DNA from: Aurantiacibacter arachoides
GTDB taxonomy: Bacteria > Pseudomonadota > Alphaproteobacteria > Sphingomonadales > Sphingomonadaceae
Length of the DNA stretch: 64,000 bases
Reading direction: 5' to 3'
Assembly: GCF_009827335.1 (NCBI RefSeq)
Contig: NZ_WTYH01000001.1
Coordinates: 62,001 to 126,000 of the forward strand
Shown here piece by piece: positions 8,512 through 19,356 of this stretch. Positions within the stretch are counted from its first letter, which is position 1. Each line of letters opens with the position of its first letter. Below the pieces are notes generated by a model. The model saw nothing but the letters and a program-made list of their open reading frames with translations. It made no database searches and had not been told where the DNA came from. The position numbers were made by a program, and so were the translations under genes.

Positions 8512-9678
8512 ATGCGCGCGACCCCCGATTTCGACTTCGGCCTTGGCGAAGAAGCCCAGATGATCCGCGAGACCGTCGCCCGCTTCGCCGACGAGCGGAT
8601 CGCGCCGCTGGCCGCAAGGGTCGATGCCGAGGACTGGTTCCCGATCGAGCTGTGGCCGGAGATGGGCGAGCTGGGGCTGCACGGCATGACCGTGAGCGAG
8701 GCCGACGGCGGCACCGGGCTTGGCTATCTGGAACACCTGATCGCGGTCGAGGAAGTCAGCCGGGCCAGCGCCAGCGTGGGCCTCAGCTACGGCGCGCATT
8801 CCAACCTTTGCGTCAACCAGATCGCCCGCTGGGGCAATGCAGAGCAAAAGGCGAAGTATCTCCCCGGCCTCATCAGCGGCGAGCACGTGGGCAGCCTGGC
8901 GATGAGTGAGCCGGGCGCGGGGTCCGACGTGGTCAACATGAAGCTGAAGGCGGACAGCGTCCAGGGCGGCTACCTGCTCAACGGCACCAAGTTCTGGATC
9001 ACCAACGGCCATGCCGCCGAAACGCTGGTGGTCTATGCCCGCACCGATGCCGATGCCGGCAGCAAGGGCATCACCGCCTTCCTGATCGAGCGCGGGATGA
9101 CCGGGTTCACGCCCGGCCAGAAGATCGAGAAGATGGGCATGAAGGGCTCCATCACCAGCGAACTGGTGTTCGAGGATTGCCATGTGCCGGACGCCAACGT
9201 GCTGGGCGAGGTCGGCAAGGGCGTGCAGGTGCTGATGAGCGGGCTCGACTACGAGCGCGTGGTGCTTTCGGGCGTGCAGATCGGCATCATGCAGGCCTGC
9301 CTCGACACCGTGATCCCCTACGTTCGCGAGCGCACGCAGTTCGGCAAGCCCATCGGCGCCTTCCAGCTGATGCAGGCCAAGGTCGCCGACATGTACGTCG
9401 CCCTGCAATCGGCGCGCGCCTATGCCTATGCCGTGGCAAAGGCCTGCGACAAGGGCCAGACGACGCGGTTCGATGCGGCGGGCGCGATCCTGCTGTCGAG
9501 CGAGAACGCCTTTCGCGTCGCGGGCGAGGCGGTGCAGGCGCTGGGCGGTGCGGGCTACACCACCGACTGGCCGGTGGAACGCTATCTGCGCGACGCCAAG
9601 CTGCTCGATATCGGCGCCGGCACCAACGAGATCAGGCGGATGCTGATCGGTCGCGAGCTGATCGGGGGCCGAGCATGA
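8512..9678 (+). CDS. Isovaleryl-CoA dehydrogenase
   Basis: An FAD-dependent acyl-CoA dehydrogenase that oxidises isovaleryl-CoA to 3-methylcrotonyl-CoA in leucine breakdown. The 388-residue protein shows MSEPGAGSDVVNMKL, FWITNGHAAETLVVYARTD and the C-terminal QALGGAGYTTDWPVERYLRDAK. The glutamate of LDYERVVLSGVQ lies where isovaleryl-CoA dehydrogenases carry their catalytic base, which separates them from short- and medium-chain enzymes. The start is the ATG at 8512, preceded by GGAG at suitable spacing. It is the first gene of a four-gene unit that includes the beta subunit of the next enzyme of the pathway, 3-methylcrotonyl-CoA carboxylase; the overlap with the second gene is ATGA. Confidence 0.95.
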   Translation: MRATPDFDFGLGEEAQMIRETVARFADERIAPLAARVDAEDWFPIELWPEMGELGLHGMTVSEADGGTGLGYLEHLIAVEEVSRASASVGLSYGAHSNLCVNQIARWGNAEQKAKYLPGLISGEHVGSLAMSEPGAGSDVVNMKLKADSVQGGYLLNGTKFWITNGHAAETLVVYARTDADAGSKGITAFLIERGMTGFTPGQKIEKMGMKGSITSELVFEDCHVPDANVLGEVGKGVQVLMSGLDYERVVLSGVQIGIMQACLDTVIPYVRERTQFGKPIGAFQLMQAKVADMYVALQSARAYAYAVAKACDKGQTTRFDAAGAILLSSENAFRVAGEAVQALGGAGYTTDWPVERYLRDAKLLDIGAGTNEIRRMLIGRELIGGRA

Positions 9679-9977
9679 GCGACGACGACTACGTCTACGA
9701 CGAGGACAGCGGTGAGTGGCTTCCTGCCGCGGAACTTGCGTCCCGGCAAAAGGCGGCAGACGCTGTCGAGGTGCGCGACGCGGTCGGCAATGTGCTGGCG
9801 GATGGCGACCAGGTAACGCTGATCAAGGACCTTGAGGTCAAGGGCGCAGGCCAGACATTGAAACAGGGCACGCTGATCAAGGCGATCCGCCTGACCGGCG
9901 ACGCACAGGAGATAGATTGCAAATATCCCGGCATCAAGGGACTGGTCCTGCGCGCAGATTTCGTGAGAAAGCGCTGA
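9675..9977 (+). CDS. PhnA/YjdM-domain small protein lacking the zinc ribbon
   Basis: A 100-residue protein whose last 70 residues match the PhnA/YjdM domain ([25 protein letters not shown], then [22 protein letters not shown]). Full-length PhnA proteins begin with a four-cysteine zinc ribbon; here the N-terminus is acidic ([21 protein letters not shown]) and has no cysteines in that place. Despite the old name alkylphosphonate utilisation protein, the family's role is not established. It lies between the isovaleryl-CoA dehydrogenase and carboxylase genes, overlapping the first by ATGA and separated from the second by 1 bp, so it is certainly co-transcribed, but no role in leucine catabolism is known. 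Confidence 0.8.
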   Translation: MSDDDYVYDEDSGEWLPAAELASRQKAADAVEVRDAVGNVLADGDQVTLIKDLEVKGAGQTLKQGTLIKAIRLTGDAQEIDCKYPGIKGLVLRADFVRKR

Positions 9978-9978
9978 C

Positions 9979-11580
9979 ATGACAGCCCCCGTCCTCACCA
10001 GCAAGCTTGACCGCGAGAGCGCCGAGGCCAAGGCCCGGTTTGCGCATAACAGGGCGCTTGCCGAAGAGTTGCGCACCCACGTCGCGACAGCGGCGCTCGG
10101 CGGCAGCGAGAAGCATCGCGAGCGGCACGTCGCCCGCGGCAAGCTCCTCCCGCGCGAGCGGGTGGAACGGTTGCTCGATCCGGGCTCGCCGTTTCTGGAA
10201 GTCGGCCAGCTTGCTGCCTTCGGCATGTACGAAGGCGATGTGTCGGGGGCCAGCATGATCGCCGGCATCGGGCGCGTTTCGGGTCGGCAGGTGATGATTG
10301 CCGCCAACGATCCCACGGTAAAGGGCGGCAGCTATTACCCGTTGACGGTGAAGAAGCACCTGCGCGCGCAGGAGATTGCCGAGGCCAACGGCCTGCCGTG
10401 CATCTATCTCGTCGACAGCGGCGGTGCGAACCTGCCCTATCAGGCCGAGGTCTTTCCCGATCGCGACCACTTCGGGCGCATTTTCTACAACCAGGCGCAG
10501 ATGAGCGCGAAGGGCATCCCGCAGATTGCCTGCGTCATGGGCAGCTGCACCGCCGGGGGTGCCTATGTGCCCGCCATGAGCGACGAGAGCGTGATCGTGC
10601 GCGATCAGGGCACCATCTTCCTCGCGGGGCCCCCGCTGGTAAAGGCCGCGACGGGCGAGGAAATTTCCGCCGAGGACCTGGGCGGCGGGGCGCTCCACGC
10701 GAAGAAATCGGGCGTCGTCGATCACCTTGCCGACAACGACGAGCACGCGCTGACCATCGTGCGCGATATCGTGTCGCACCTGGGCCATTCGCCCAAGGCG
10801 CAGGTGGACCTGAAGGAGCCGCGCGCGCCCAGGTTCGATGCGGAGGACCTCTACGCCCTCATCCCCGACGACGTGCGCGCGCCATACGACGTGCACGAGG
10901 TGATCGCCCGGCTGGTGGACGGCAGCGAGTTCCACGAATTCAAGCGCGACTACGGCGCCACGCTGGTGACCGGCTTTGCCCACATCTGGGGGATGCCCGT
11001 CGCCATCCTCGCCAACAACGGCGTGCTGTTTTCCGAAAGCGCGCAGAAGGGCGCGCATTTCATCGAGCTTGCCTGCCAGCGCGGCATTCCGCTGCTGTTC
11101 CTGCAGAATATCTCCGGCTTCATGGTCGGCGGCAAGTACGAGGCGGAAGGCATTGCCAAGCACGGGGCCAAGCTGGTCACCGCCGTCGCCACGGCCCAGG
11201 TGCCCAAGATCACCGTGGTGATCGGCGGCAGCTTCGGCGCGGGCAACTACGGCATGTGCGGGCGCGCCTATTCGCCGCGGTTCCTGTTCACCTGGCCCAA
11301 TGCGCGCATTTCGGTGATGGGCGGCGAGCAGGCGGCGAGCGTGCTTGCCACCGTCCACCGGGATGCCGACGACTGGACGCCCGAACAGGCCGAGCAGTTC
11401 AAGGCCCCGATCCGGCAGAAGTACGAGGACGAGGGCAACCCCTACTATGCCACCGCGCGTCTGTGGGACGATGGCGTGATCGATCCCGTGCAGACCCGCG
11501 ACGTGCTCGGCCTGTCGCTTGCCGCCTGTCTCGAGGCGCCGTGGCCGCAGCGCCCGCAGTTCGGCGTGTTCCGGATGTGA
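9979..11580 (+). CDS. 3-Methylcrotonyl-CoA carboxylase, carboxyltransferase (beta) subunit
   Basis: The biotin-dependent carboxyltransferase subunit that turns 3-methylcrotonyl-CoA into 3-methylglutaconyl-CoA in leucine catabolism. The 533-residue sequence shows the crotonase-like carboxyltransferase fold with [60 protein letters not shown] and [25 protein letters not shown]; the phenylalanine-rich [11 protein letters not shown] segment is typical of MccB rather than propionyl-CoA carboxylase. It follows isovaleryl-CoA dehydrogenase, the preceding enzyme. The partner biotin carboxylase/biotin carrier subunit is not in this window, so that half of the enzyme must be encoded elsewhere. Its TGA shares a base with the next ATG. 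Confidence 0.94.
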   Translation: MTAPVLTSKLDRESAEAKARFAHNRALAEELRTHVATAALGGSEKHRERHVARGKLLPRERVERLLDPGSPFLEVGQLAAFGMYEGDVSGASMIAGIGRVSGRQVMIAANDPTVKGGSYYPLTVKKHLRAQEIAEANGLPCIYLVDSGGANLPYQAEVFPDRDHFGRIFYNQAQMSAKGIPQIACVMGSCTAGGAYVPAMSDESVIVRDQGTIFLAGPPLVKAATGEEISAEDLGGGALHAKKSGVVDHLADNDEHALTIVRDIVSHLGHSPKAQVDLKEPRAPRFDAEDLYALIPDDVRAPYDVHEVIARLVDGSEFHEFKRDYGATLVTGFAHIWGMPVAILANNGVLFSESAQKGAHFIELACQRGIPLLFLQNISGFMVGGKYEAEGIAKHGAKLVTAVATAQVPKITVVIGGSFGAGNYGMCGRAYSPRFLFTWPNARISVMGGEQAASVLATVHRDADDWTPEQAEQFKAPIRQKYEDEGNPYYATARLWDDGVIDPVQTRDVLGLSLAACLEAPWPQRPQFGVFRM

Positions 11581-11882
11581 TGAGGGACCGCCTGTTCTTG
11601 CTGCACGACTACGCCGACCCTGCGCACGGCGGAGAAACCTTCTATTGCGAAGCGTGCATGACCGTGGAGGGGCTGCTGGCGACCTACCCCGATCGCGCCA
11701 TGCGACTGGAGATCGTCCGCGTCCCATGGCCGCGCCCGCGCAAGGACGTGGTCGCGGCCATCGGGGTGGAAAACCAGAACCTTCCGGCGCTCGTCCTTGC
11801 CGAGGGCGGCTTTGTCAACGACCTGCCCGCATTGCTCGCGGCGCTGCATGAGCGGCACGGATTTCCCCGCCCGCATCCCTGA
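11580..11882 (+). CDS. DUF3088-like small protein
   Basis: A 100-residue protein beginning [14 protein letters not shown], whose ATG shares its A with the last base of the carboxylase stop codon (TGATG). It resembles DUF3088 proteins, which look like short thioredoxin-fold domains: a CxxC pair (FYCEACMTVEG) follows the first strand, then LEIVRVPWPRPRKDV, and NQNLPALVLAEGG, which resembles the cis-proline region of thioredoxin-like folds. No biochemical function is known. Tight coupling to the leucine-degradation genes suggests co-expression only. The assignment is by resemblance of overall pattern. Confidence 0.7.
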   Translation: MRDRLFLLHDYADPAHGGETFYCEACMTVEGLLATYPDRAMRLEIVRVPWPRPRKDVVAAIGVENQNLPALVLAEGGFVNDLPALLAALHERHGFPRPHP

Positions 11883-11981
11883 TTGCGGCGCATTATCGCA
11901 CTGTTTCGTCACATTTTCGCCGCATTGCCGGATACATCGCCCCTCTTCTTCGTTGGCAGTCCATCGAAGGAGAACACAATC

Positions 11982-12515
11982 ATGCGTAAATATCTGATCC
12001 TGACCGCCGCGGCCCCCCTCGCGCTGCTGGCCGCCTGCGGTGACAACGACGCCGACGAAACGGCAATGACCGACGACACCGCGGCCGCCGATACGATGGC
12101 GAACGACAACGCGATGGCCGATGCGAACATGAACGCAGAAGCGGGCCCGGCCACCGCGCTGGCTGACGCCGGCGACTATTCGGGCGTCTACAATTACACC
12201 GGCACCGATGGCGAAACTGCGGTGCGCATCAATTCGGCGGACTCGACCTACGAATATGTCGGCCCCGACAACCAGGTTCAGTCCGGCACCTACACCACCA
12301 CGCCCGACGGCTATCGCTTCCAGATCGCCGACTGGTACGGTTCGCCGACATGGTTCACCGTGTCGAACGGCCAGCTCGTCCGCCTGCAGGAAGACATGGA
12401 GCTGAACACCGAGAACGCCGCGACCGTGTCCGGCGAACGCTACGCCCGTGCCAACGAAGGCGACGCGGTATTCTCGCGTTTCCCGGAGCCGGGCAGCCCG
12501 GTCGCCCCTGAATAA
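11982..12515 (+). CDS. Small lipoprotein, acidic, unknown function
   Basis: A 177-residue lipoprotein. The signal peptide MRKYLILTAAAPLALLAAC ends in a lipobox (LAAC), so the mature protein starts at the cysteine. It is followed by about 35 very acidic, methionine/alanine-rich residues (DNDADETAMTDD and similar) that look like a flexible tether. The remaining 110 residues (YSGVYNYTGTDGETAVRINS, then YRFQIADWYGSPTWFTV) suggest a compact beta-rich domain exposed in the periplasm. The ATG at 11982 is preceded by AAGGAGA at good spacing. It stands alone, 99 bp after the leucine-degradation unit. I do not recognise the domain. Confidence 0.8.
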   Translation: MRKYLILTAAAPLALLAACGDNDADETAMTDDTAAADTMANDNAMADANMNAEAGPATALADAGDYSGVYNYTGTDGETAVRINSADSTYEYVGPDNQVQSGTYTTTPDGYRFQIADWYGSPTWFTVSNGQLVRLQEDMELNTENAATVSGERYARANEGDAVFSRFPEPGSPVAPE

Positions 12516-12603
12516 TCGCCGCGCAACAAACCCAGCGAATTAACACGCCACGCTAGTGGCAAGGCTCCCTCCGGCTGCTACGGCACCGGGGGGAGCTTGC
12601 TGT

Positions 12604-13215
12604 GTGAGAGACAAGAATTCGAGCCTTTTGTCGCGCCTGGCCTGGCGCGTGCTGGTCTGGCTGTGGTCGACGCGCAACATGCGGCTGGAAGGGCGTGCGC
12701 CAAGCGTGCCCAAGTTCGTCTTCATCGGCGCACCGCATACCTCCAACTGGGACTTCATCGCCTTTGCCGGCGTGGTCAACCATTTCAAGATCGCACCCAG
12801 CTTCCTTGGCAAGCACACGCTGTTCCGCTGGCCCATGACGCGCTTCATGCGCGACATGGGGGGCATCCCCGTGGTGCGGTCGCGCAGCGGAGGATACGTC
12901 CAATCGGTGATCGACGCGTTCGACAAGGCCGACACGCTGGCGCTCGTCGTGGCCCCCGAAGGCTCGCGCACATCCAGCGGAGAATGGCGCACCGGGTTCT
13001 ACCACATCGCCCACGGCGCAGGCGTGCCGATCGTGCCCGCCTATGTCGATTACGACCGCAAGGTTTGCGGCATTGGCGAGCCGATCATGCCGACCGGCGA
13101 CTACCGCGCGGACCTGGCCAAGATCGCCGCCTTCTATCGCCGGGTCATGCCCGATTGCCAGCGGTTCGTGGCGCTCGAGGCCATGACCAGGACGCTCGAT
13201 GAAATGGCAGGCTAG
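12604..13215 (+). CDS. PlsC-like 1-acylglycerol-3-phosphate acyltransferase family protein
   Basis: A short (203-residue) member of the glycerophospholipid acyltransferase family. The HX4D catalytic motif appears as PHTSNWDF; FLGKHTLFRWP and the later block VVAPEGSRT, corresponding to the substrate-binding EGTR/EGxRS motif, follow, and VPIVPAYVDYD forms the fourth block. Members lacking an N-terminal membrane helix, as here, are sometimes fused to or replace PlsC; acyl acceptor unknown. The start is the GTG at 12604, because a strong GGGGGGAG sits 8 bases upstream; an in-frame ATG at 12556 has no such site and adds non-conserved sequence. Confidence 0.82.
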   Translation: MRDKNSSLLSRLAWRVLVWLWSTRNMRLEGRAPSVPKFVFIGAPHTSNWDFIAFAGVVNHFKIAPSFLGKHTLFRWPMTRFMRDMGGIPVVRSRSGGYVQSVIDAFDKADTLALVVAPEGSRTSSGEWRTGFYHIAHGAGVPIVPAYVDYDRKVCGIGEPIMPTGDYRADLAKIAAFYRRVMPDCQRFVALEAMTRTLDEMAG

Positions 13216-13301
13216 GGTTGGTGCCACGCCTCTGGCGGAACGCTTGCCCATGCGGCCCGTTGCAGCCTTGATCGGACGGGGTCGCAGAGGAGAGCATTTC
13301 C

Positions 13302-14111
13302 ATGGACCAGAACGTCCTTATCGGCGTGATCGTCGTCATCGCATTGCTGGTCGCGGTCGGCATCTGGATGTCGATGCGGCGCCGCGCTACCGACCGGCTC
13401 CGCGACAAGTTCGGCGACGAATACGATCGCACGCTGAGCGATGCGGGTGACCGGACGGCTGCCGAAAAGGCGCTGATCGAGCGGGAGAAGCGCGTCGAGG
13501 CGCTGGAAATCCGCTCTCTTACCGCCGAGGAGCATGGGCGTTTCGCCAGCGAGTGGCGCGAGGTGAAGTCCGTGTTCGTCGACAGTCCGATCGAAGCCGT
13601 GCTCCACGCCGACCGGATGCTCGCGACCATGATGAAGACCGTGGGCTACCCGATGGCCGATTTCGATCGCCGGTTCGAGGACCTGACCGTCAATCACGCC
13701 GATGTCGCCCGCCATTACCGCGCCGGCCACGACATCGCCGCGCGCCACGGATCGGGCAACGTCTCGACCGAGGACATGCGCCAGGCGATGAAGCATTACG
13801 AGGCGCTCTACGACCATCTTGGCAGCAGCGCCGATACGGCGACATCGGACACCTCTTCCCCCTTCACCATACCCGCTGCGCCGGCTACGACCACTCGCTC
13901 TGCCGAAACGCCGGCCGGCACCGACCTGGACCGGGATGGCCACACCGACACCCTCATGCCTCGAGACGACGGAGCCGGCCGTGTCGAGACATCGTTGCAA
14001 GACCGGGATCGCCACAGCACTGTCGGAACAGACGACGATGGTATCGACGTGCTGCGGCAGGACAAGGATGGCGACGGGAATGCCGACCGTTTCCGCCTGA
14101 AAGCCGACTGA
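13302..14111 (+). CDS. Membrane-anchored protein with C-terminal calcium-loop-like motifs
   Basis: A 269-residue protein of unknown function. Residues 5-25 form one membrane helix (VLIGVIVVIALLVAVGIWM) followed by basic residues. A conserved helical domain follows (LRDKFGDEYDRTL, EREKRVEALEIRSL, FVDSPIEAVLHADRMLATMMKTVGYP, ADVARHYRAGHDI), a pattern seen in alphaproteobacterial hypothetical membrane proteins. After a Thr/Ala/Pro-rich linker, the last 60 residues carry DLDRDGHTD and DKDGDGNADRF, which match the acidic loops of dockerin or thrombospondin type 3 calcium sites. RBS GAGGAGAG precedes the ATG. A calcium-dependent role is inference from the loops only. Confidence 0.78.
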   Translation: MDQNVLIGVIVVIALLVAVGIWMSMRRRATDRLRDKFGDEYDRTLSDAGDRTAAEKALIEREKRVEALEIRSLTAEEHGRFASEWREVKSVFVDSPIEAVLHADRMLATMMKTVGYPMADFDRRFEDLTVNHADVARHYRAGHDIAARHGSGNVSTEDMRQAMKHYEALYDHLGSSADTATSDTSSPFTIPAAPATTTRSAETPAGTDLDRDGHTDTLMPRDDGAGRVETSLQDRDRHSTVGTDDDGIDVLRQDKDGDGNADRFRLKAD

Positions 14112-14158
14112 CCACGCACCGGGACTTGACGTTGGGCGCGGGGACTATGTGCCCGCGC

Positions 14159-14872
14159 TCAACCATCGCGGGCGAGTGCGAACTTCAGGCTCGTGCCGAC
14201 AACCAGCCCGGCGATGGCGATCAGCGCGACGGCCCAGAACCAGTGGGGCAACAGGAGCGCCCGTTCGATCTGACCGGTATCCGACAACATCACCTGCCCA
14301 CCCACGACGACGGTCTCCGTGAACAGATACCGCCAGTCGCCAAACATGCTGAGCGCCGCCAGCACGCCGAGGAATTGCAGGGCGGGCCGCTGCCATGCAA
14401 CGCGGCCCTTCATGACCAGCCAGACCAGTCCGGCGGCGACAAGCGGCAGAACGACGAGCCCTGTGGCGCTGCGCACCCAGATCACGACCGACAAGGCGAT
14501 CATCGCGGCGAGCGCGAGCAGCGCCGGGCGCCACCATTCGTGGCGGCTGGAGGCGAGGATCAGCAGCCCGCCGACGAAGCTGGGCGCCAACGGCCCGCCA
14601 GCAGCGACGAGAGCCTGCGGAACCGCACCGGCAGGTCCCCCTCGCGACTGGGCCAGGCCCGATCCATCGGGCAGAATGACCAGCCGGTGGAAATCGAATC
14701 CCAGCAACAGGCCCGTCAGCCCGTGGCCCATTTCGTGGAACCAGGTGACGAGGATGGCGAACGGATAGAACGCGTAGCCAAGCACCGGCACATTGGGCAA
14801 CGCGGTCACCACCACGGCTGCCAGTATCAGGCGACCGACCTGTTCCTCCTGGCTGCCCGGCCGCACCTGCAT
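14159..14872 (-). CDS. M50-like membrane metallopeptidase
   Basis: A 237-residue polytopic protein with the zinc-site motif HEMGH in its second hydrophobic segment (VTWFHEMGHGLTGLLLGFDF), as in the M50B-like family. About six hydrophobic stretches are visible. Canonical site-2 proteases have a distal NPDG-type motif contributing the third ligand; I do not see one clearly, so catalytic activity and substrate are uncertain. The gene lies downstream of gyrB in the same orientation, 26 bp after its stop, and could be co-transcribed with it. The opposite neighbour converges from the left. Confidence 0.82.
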   Translation of the reverse strand: MQVRPGSQEEQVGRLILAAVVVTALPNVPVLGYAFYPFAILVTWFHEMGHGLTGLLLGFDFHRLVILPDGSGLAQSRGGPAGAVPQALVAAGGPLAPSFVGGLLILASSRHEWWRPALLALAAMIALSVVIWVRSATGLVVLPLVAAGLVWLVMKGRVAWQRPALQFLGVLAALSMFGDWRYLFTETVVVGGQVMLSDTGQIERALLLPHWFWAVALIAIAGLVVGTSLKFALARDG

Positions 14873-14898
14873 GGGATCAGGCGAGGGCGGGATGCCGG

Positions 14899-18013
<3,115 letters not shown>

Positions 18014-18017
<4 letters not shown>

Positions 18018-18928
18018 GCGGCATCCCCGCCGCAATCGCCGCTGACTATGCCCGCGCCAAGCGCCTGGAATGGTGGACGCTGGCCTGGATGGGTTCGATC
18101 ATCGTGGTCATGTATTTCGCCATGGGCACCAGCCAGGCCATGCGCAGTGCGCTGGTCGAAGACCTGCTCAGCCTGGTCCCGGCGATCACCTTTCTCGTCG
18201 CCAGTCGCATTGAACCGAAGCCTGCCACGGCGCGGTATCCGTTCGGCTTTGCCCGGGTGAACAGCCTCGCCTTTCTCATCTCGGCGGTGGCGTTGACGAT
18301 GGTGGGGTCTTTCGTCGCCTGGGAAGCAATCAGCGCGCTGATCGCGCAAGAGCATCCCACCGTCGGTCCGGTCGAGATTTTCGGCCAGCGCGTGTGGCTC
18401 GGCTGGCTGATGATCGCCGCGCTCGTCTACTCGATCGTGCCGCCGGTTATTCTCGGTCACCGCAAACTGCCGGTGGCAAGGCGCCTGCGCGACAAGGTGC
18501 TGCACACCGATGCGCTGATGCAGAAGGCCGACTGGCAGACCGGGGTGACCGGCATCGTCGGTATCGCGGGTATCGGGCTAGGCTACTGGTGGGCGGACAG
18601 CGCGGCGGCGTTGCTGATCGCGCTCTCGATCCTGAAGGACGGGGTCAAGAGCATCCGCACGGCTTCTGCCGAGCTGCTTGATGGCGAGCCGCGGGAGATG
18701 GACGGACCTGCGGTGTCCGAAGAGGCGGATGGTGTTCGCCGGCGCCTGCGCGAACATTACCCGGGTTGCGAGGTCAGACTGCGCGAATCGGGGCGATACA
18801 TGGTGGCCACCGTTTCCGGGATCGCACCACCCGCCCGGCTGCCCAGCAAGAAGGTGCTGACGGGCGATGTGCCGGACTGGCGGCTCGCCCGCGTCGATTT
18901 CGAACCGCCGCAGGACGAGGAGGCCTGA
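18014..18928 (+). CDS. Cation diffusion facilitator (CDF)-like transporter
   Basis: A 304-residue inner-membrane protein with about five or six helices and a C-terminal cytoplasmic domain, as in CDF cation/proton antiporters. The segments ARYPFGFARVNSLAFLISAVAL and LHTDALMQKADWQTGVTGIVGI align with the YPYGYGR loop and the TM5 HAxxD region of CDF proteins. The usual TM2 HxxxD is replaced by VEDLLSLVPA and the TM5 site reads HTDA...KADW, so metal preference cannot be predicted and this may be one of the divergent subfamilies. The start is the GTG at 18014, overlapping the lipoprotein stop. Confidence 0.83.
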
Positions 18929-18971
18929 CGCCCCGTTTCGGACGCGGACCTTATTTGATGCCGGCCAATAA

Positions 18972-19003
18972 AAAAGGCCGCTCCGGGGCGGGAGCGGCCT
19001 TTC
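18972..19003 (-). terminator. Strong rho-independent terminator between convergent genes
   Basis: A perfect 12-bp stem (AAAGGCCGCTCC at 18973-18984 with its complement at 18991-19002) encloses a 6-base loop. Read on the minus strand it is followed by a run of T (the plus strand has AATAAAAAA just before it), the classic intrinsic terminator form. On the plus strand only TTTCGC follows. It therefore best serves the minus-strand microprotein gene that ends 66 bp away, and may also stop readthrough from the transporter gene. Confidence 0.88.
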
Positions 19004-19067
19004 GCATGGCCCGAAGCTCATGGGGGGGGAGGGAGTTCTTCGGGCCGGGGGACTGGATTGCTCGTGA

Positions 19068-19151
19068 TTAGACGAGAATGCCCGTGAACAGCGTGGCGCT
19101 GACCGAGACGGCCGCGATCGAGGCGAGCACGGAGGTGAGGAGATTGCGCAT
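19068..19151 (-). CDS. 27-residue hydrophobic microprotein
   Basis: A very short minus-strand gene with the product MRNLLTSVLASIAAVSVSA followed by TLFTGILV. It is a basic start followed by a single hydrophobic helix, so either a membrane microprotein or a bare signal-type peptide. Support beyond the frame itself: an AT-rich purine leader (AAGATAAGAAA) directly before the ATG, AT-rich sequence 70-100 bp upstream that could hold a promoter, and a textbook intrinsic terminator oriented for this strand 66 bp downstream. No other gene in the 400-bp gap explains that terminator. Function unknown. Confidence 0.6.
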   Translation of the reverse strand: MRNLLTSVLASIAAVSVSATLFTGILV

Positions 19152-19220
19152 TTTCTTATCTTTCTTATTCGTACGGGGTGCGAAAAGCTGTCCGGCCCCG
19201 GCTGTGGCGTGCCTTTGCGC

Positions 19221-19256
19221 TTTGTAATAAAATTATTCAAATGCGAAAATATCGAC
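19221..19256. promoter_or_regulatory. AT-rich probable divergent promoter region upstream of guaA and the microprotein gene
   Basis: A 36-bp block (TTTGTAATAAAATTATTCAAATGCG and onward) stands out as AT-rich in an otherwise GC-rich chromosome. It lies 70 bp ahead of the minus-strand microprotein and 100 bp ahead of guaA. TTGTAA and AAATAT spaced by about 17-18 bp on the plus strand are possible -35/-10 elements; on the other strand TTGTCG and GAATAAT could serve. No operator is recognised. Confidence 0.35.
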
Positions 19257-19356
19257 AAGTGTTGCGTGTTTTGCAACTGCCGTACGCGGACTGTTGCGCA
19301 TCGCGCGCCGGGCCGGGCGCTGGACAGATTGCCGCTACTTCGGGCAATGGCCGGGG

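Noticed and set aside
9675..9977. Phosphonate utilisation gene
   Set aside because: The PhnA name is historical; the family has no proven phosphonate role and no phn genes are nearby.
9934..11727. 597-codon minus-strand open frame over the methylcrotonyl-CoA carboxylase gene
   Set aside because: Shadow of the carboxylase gene, which shows complete catalytic motifs.
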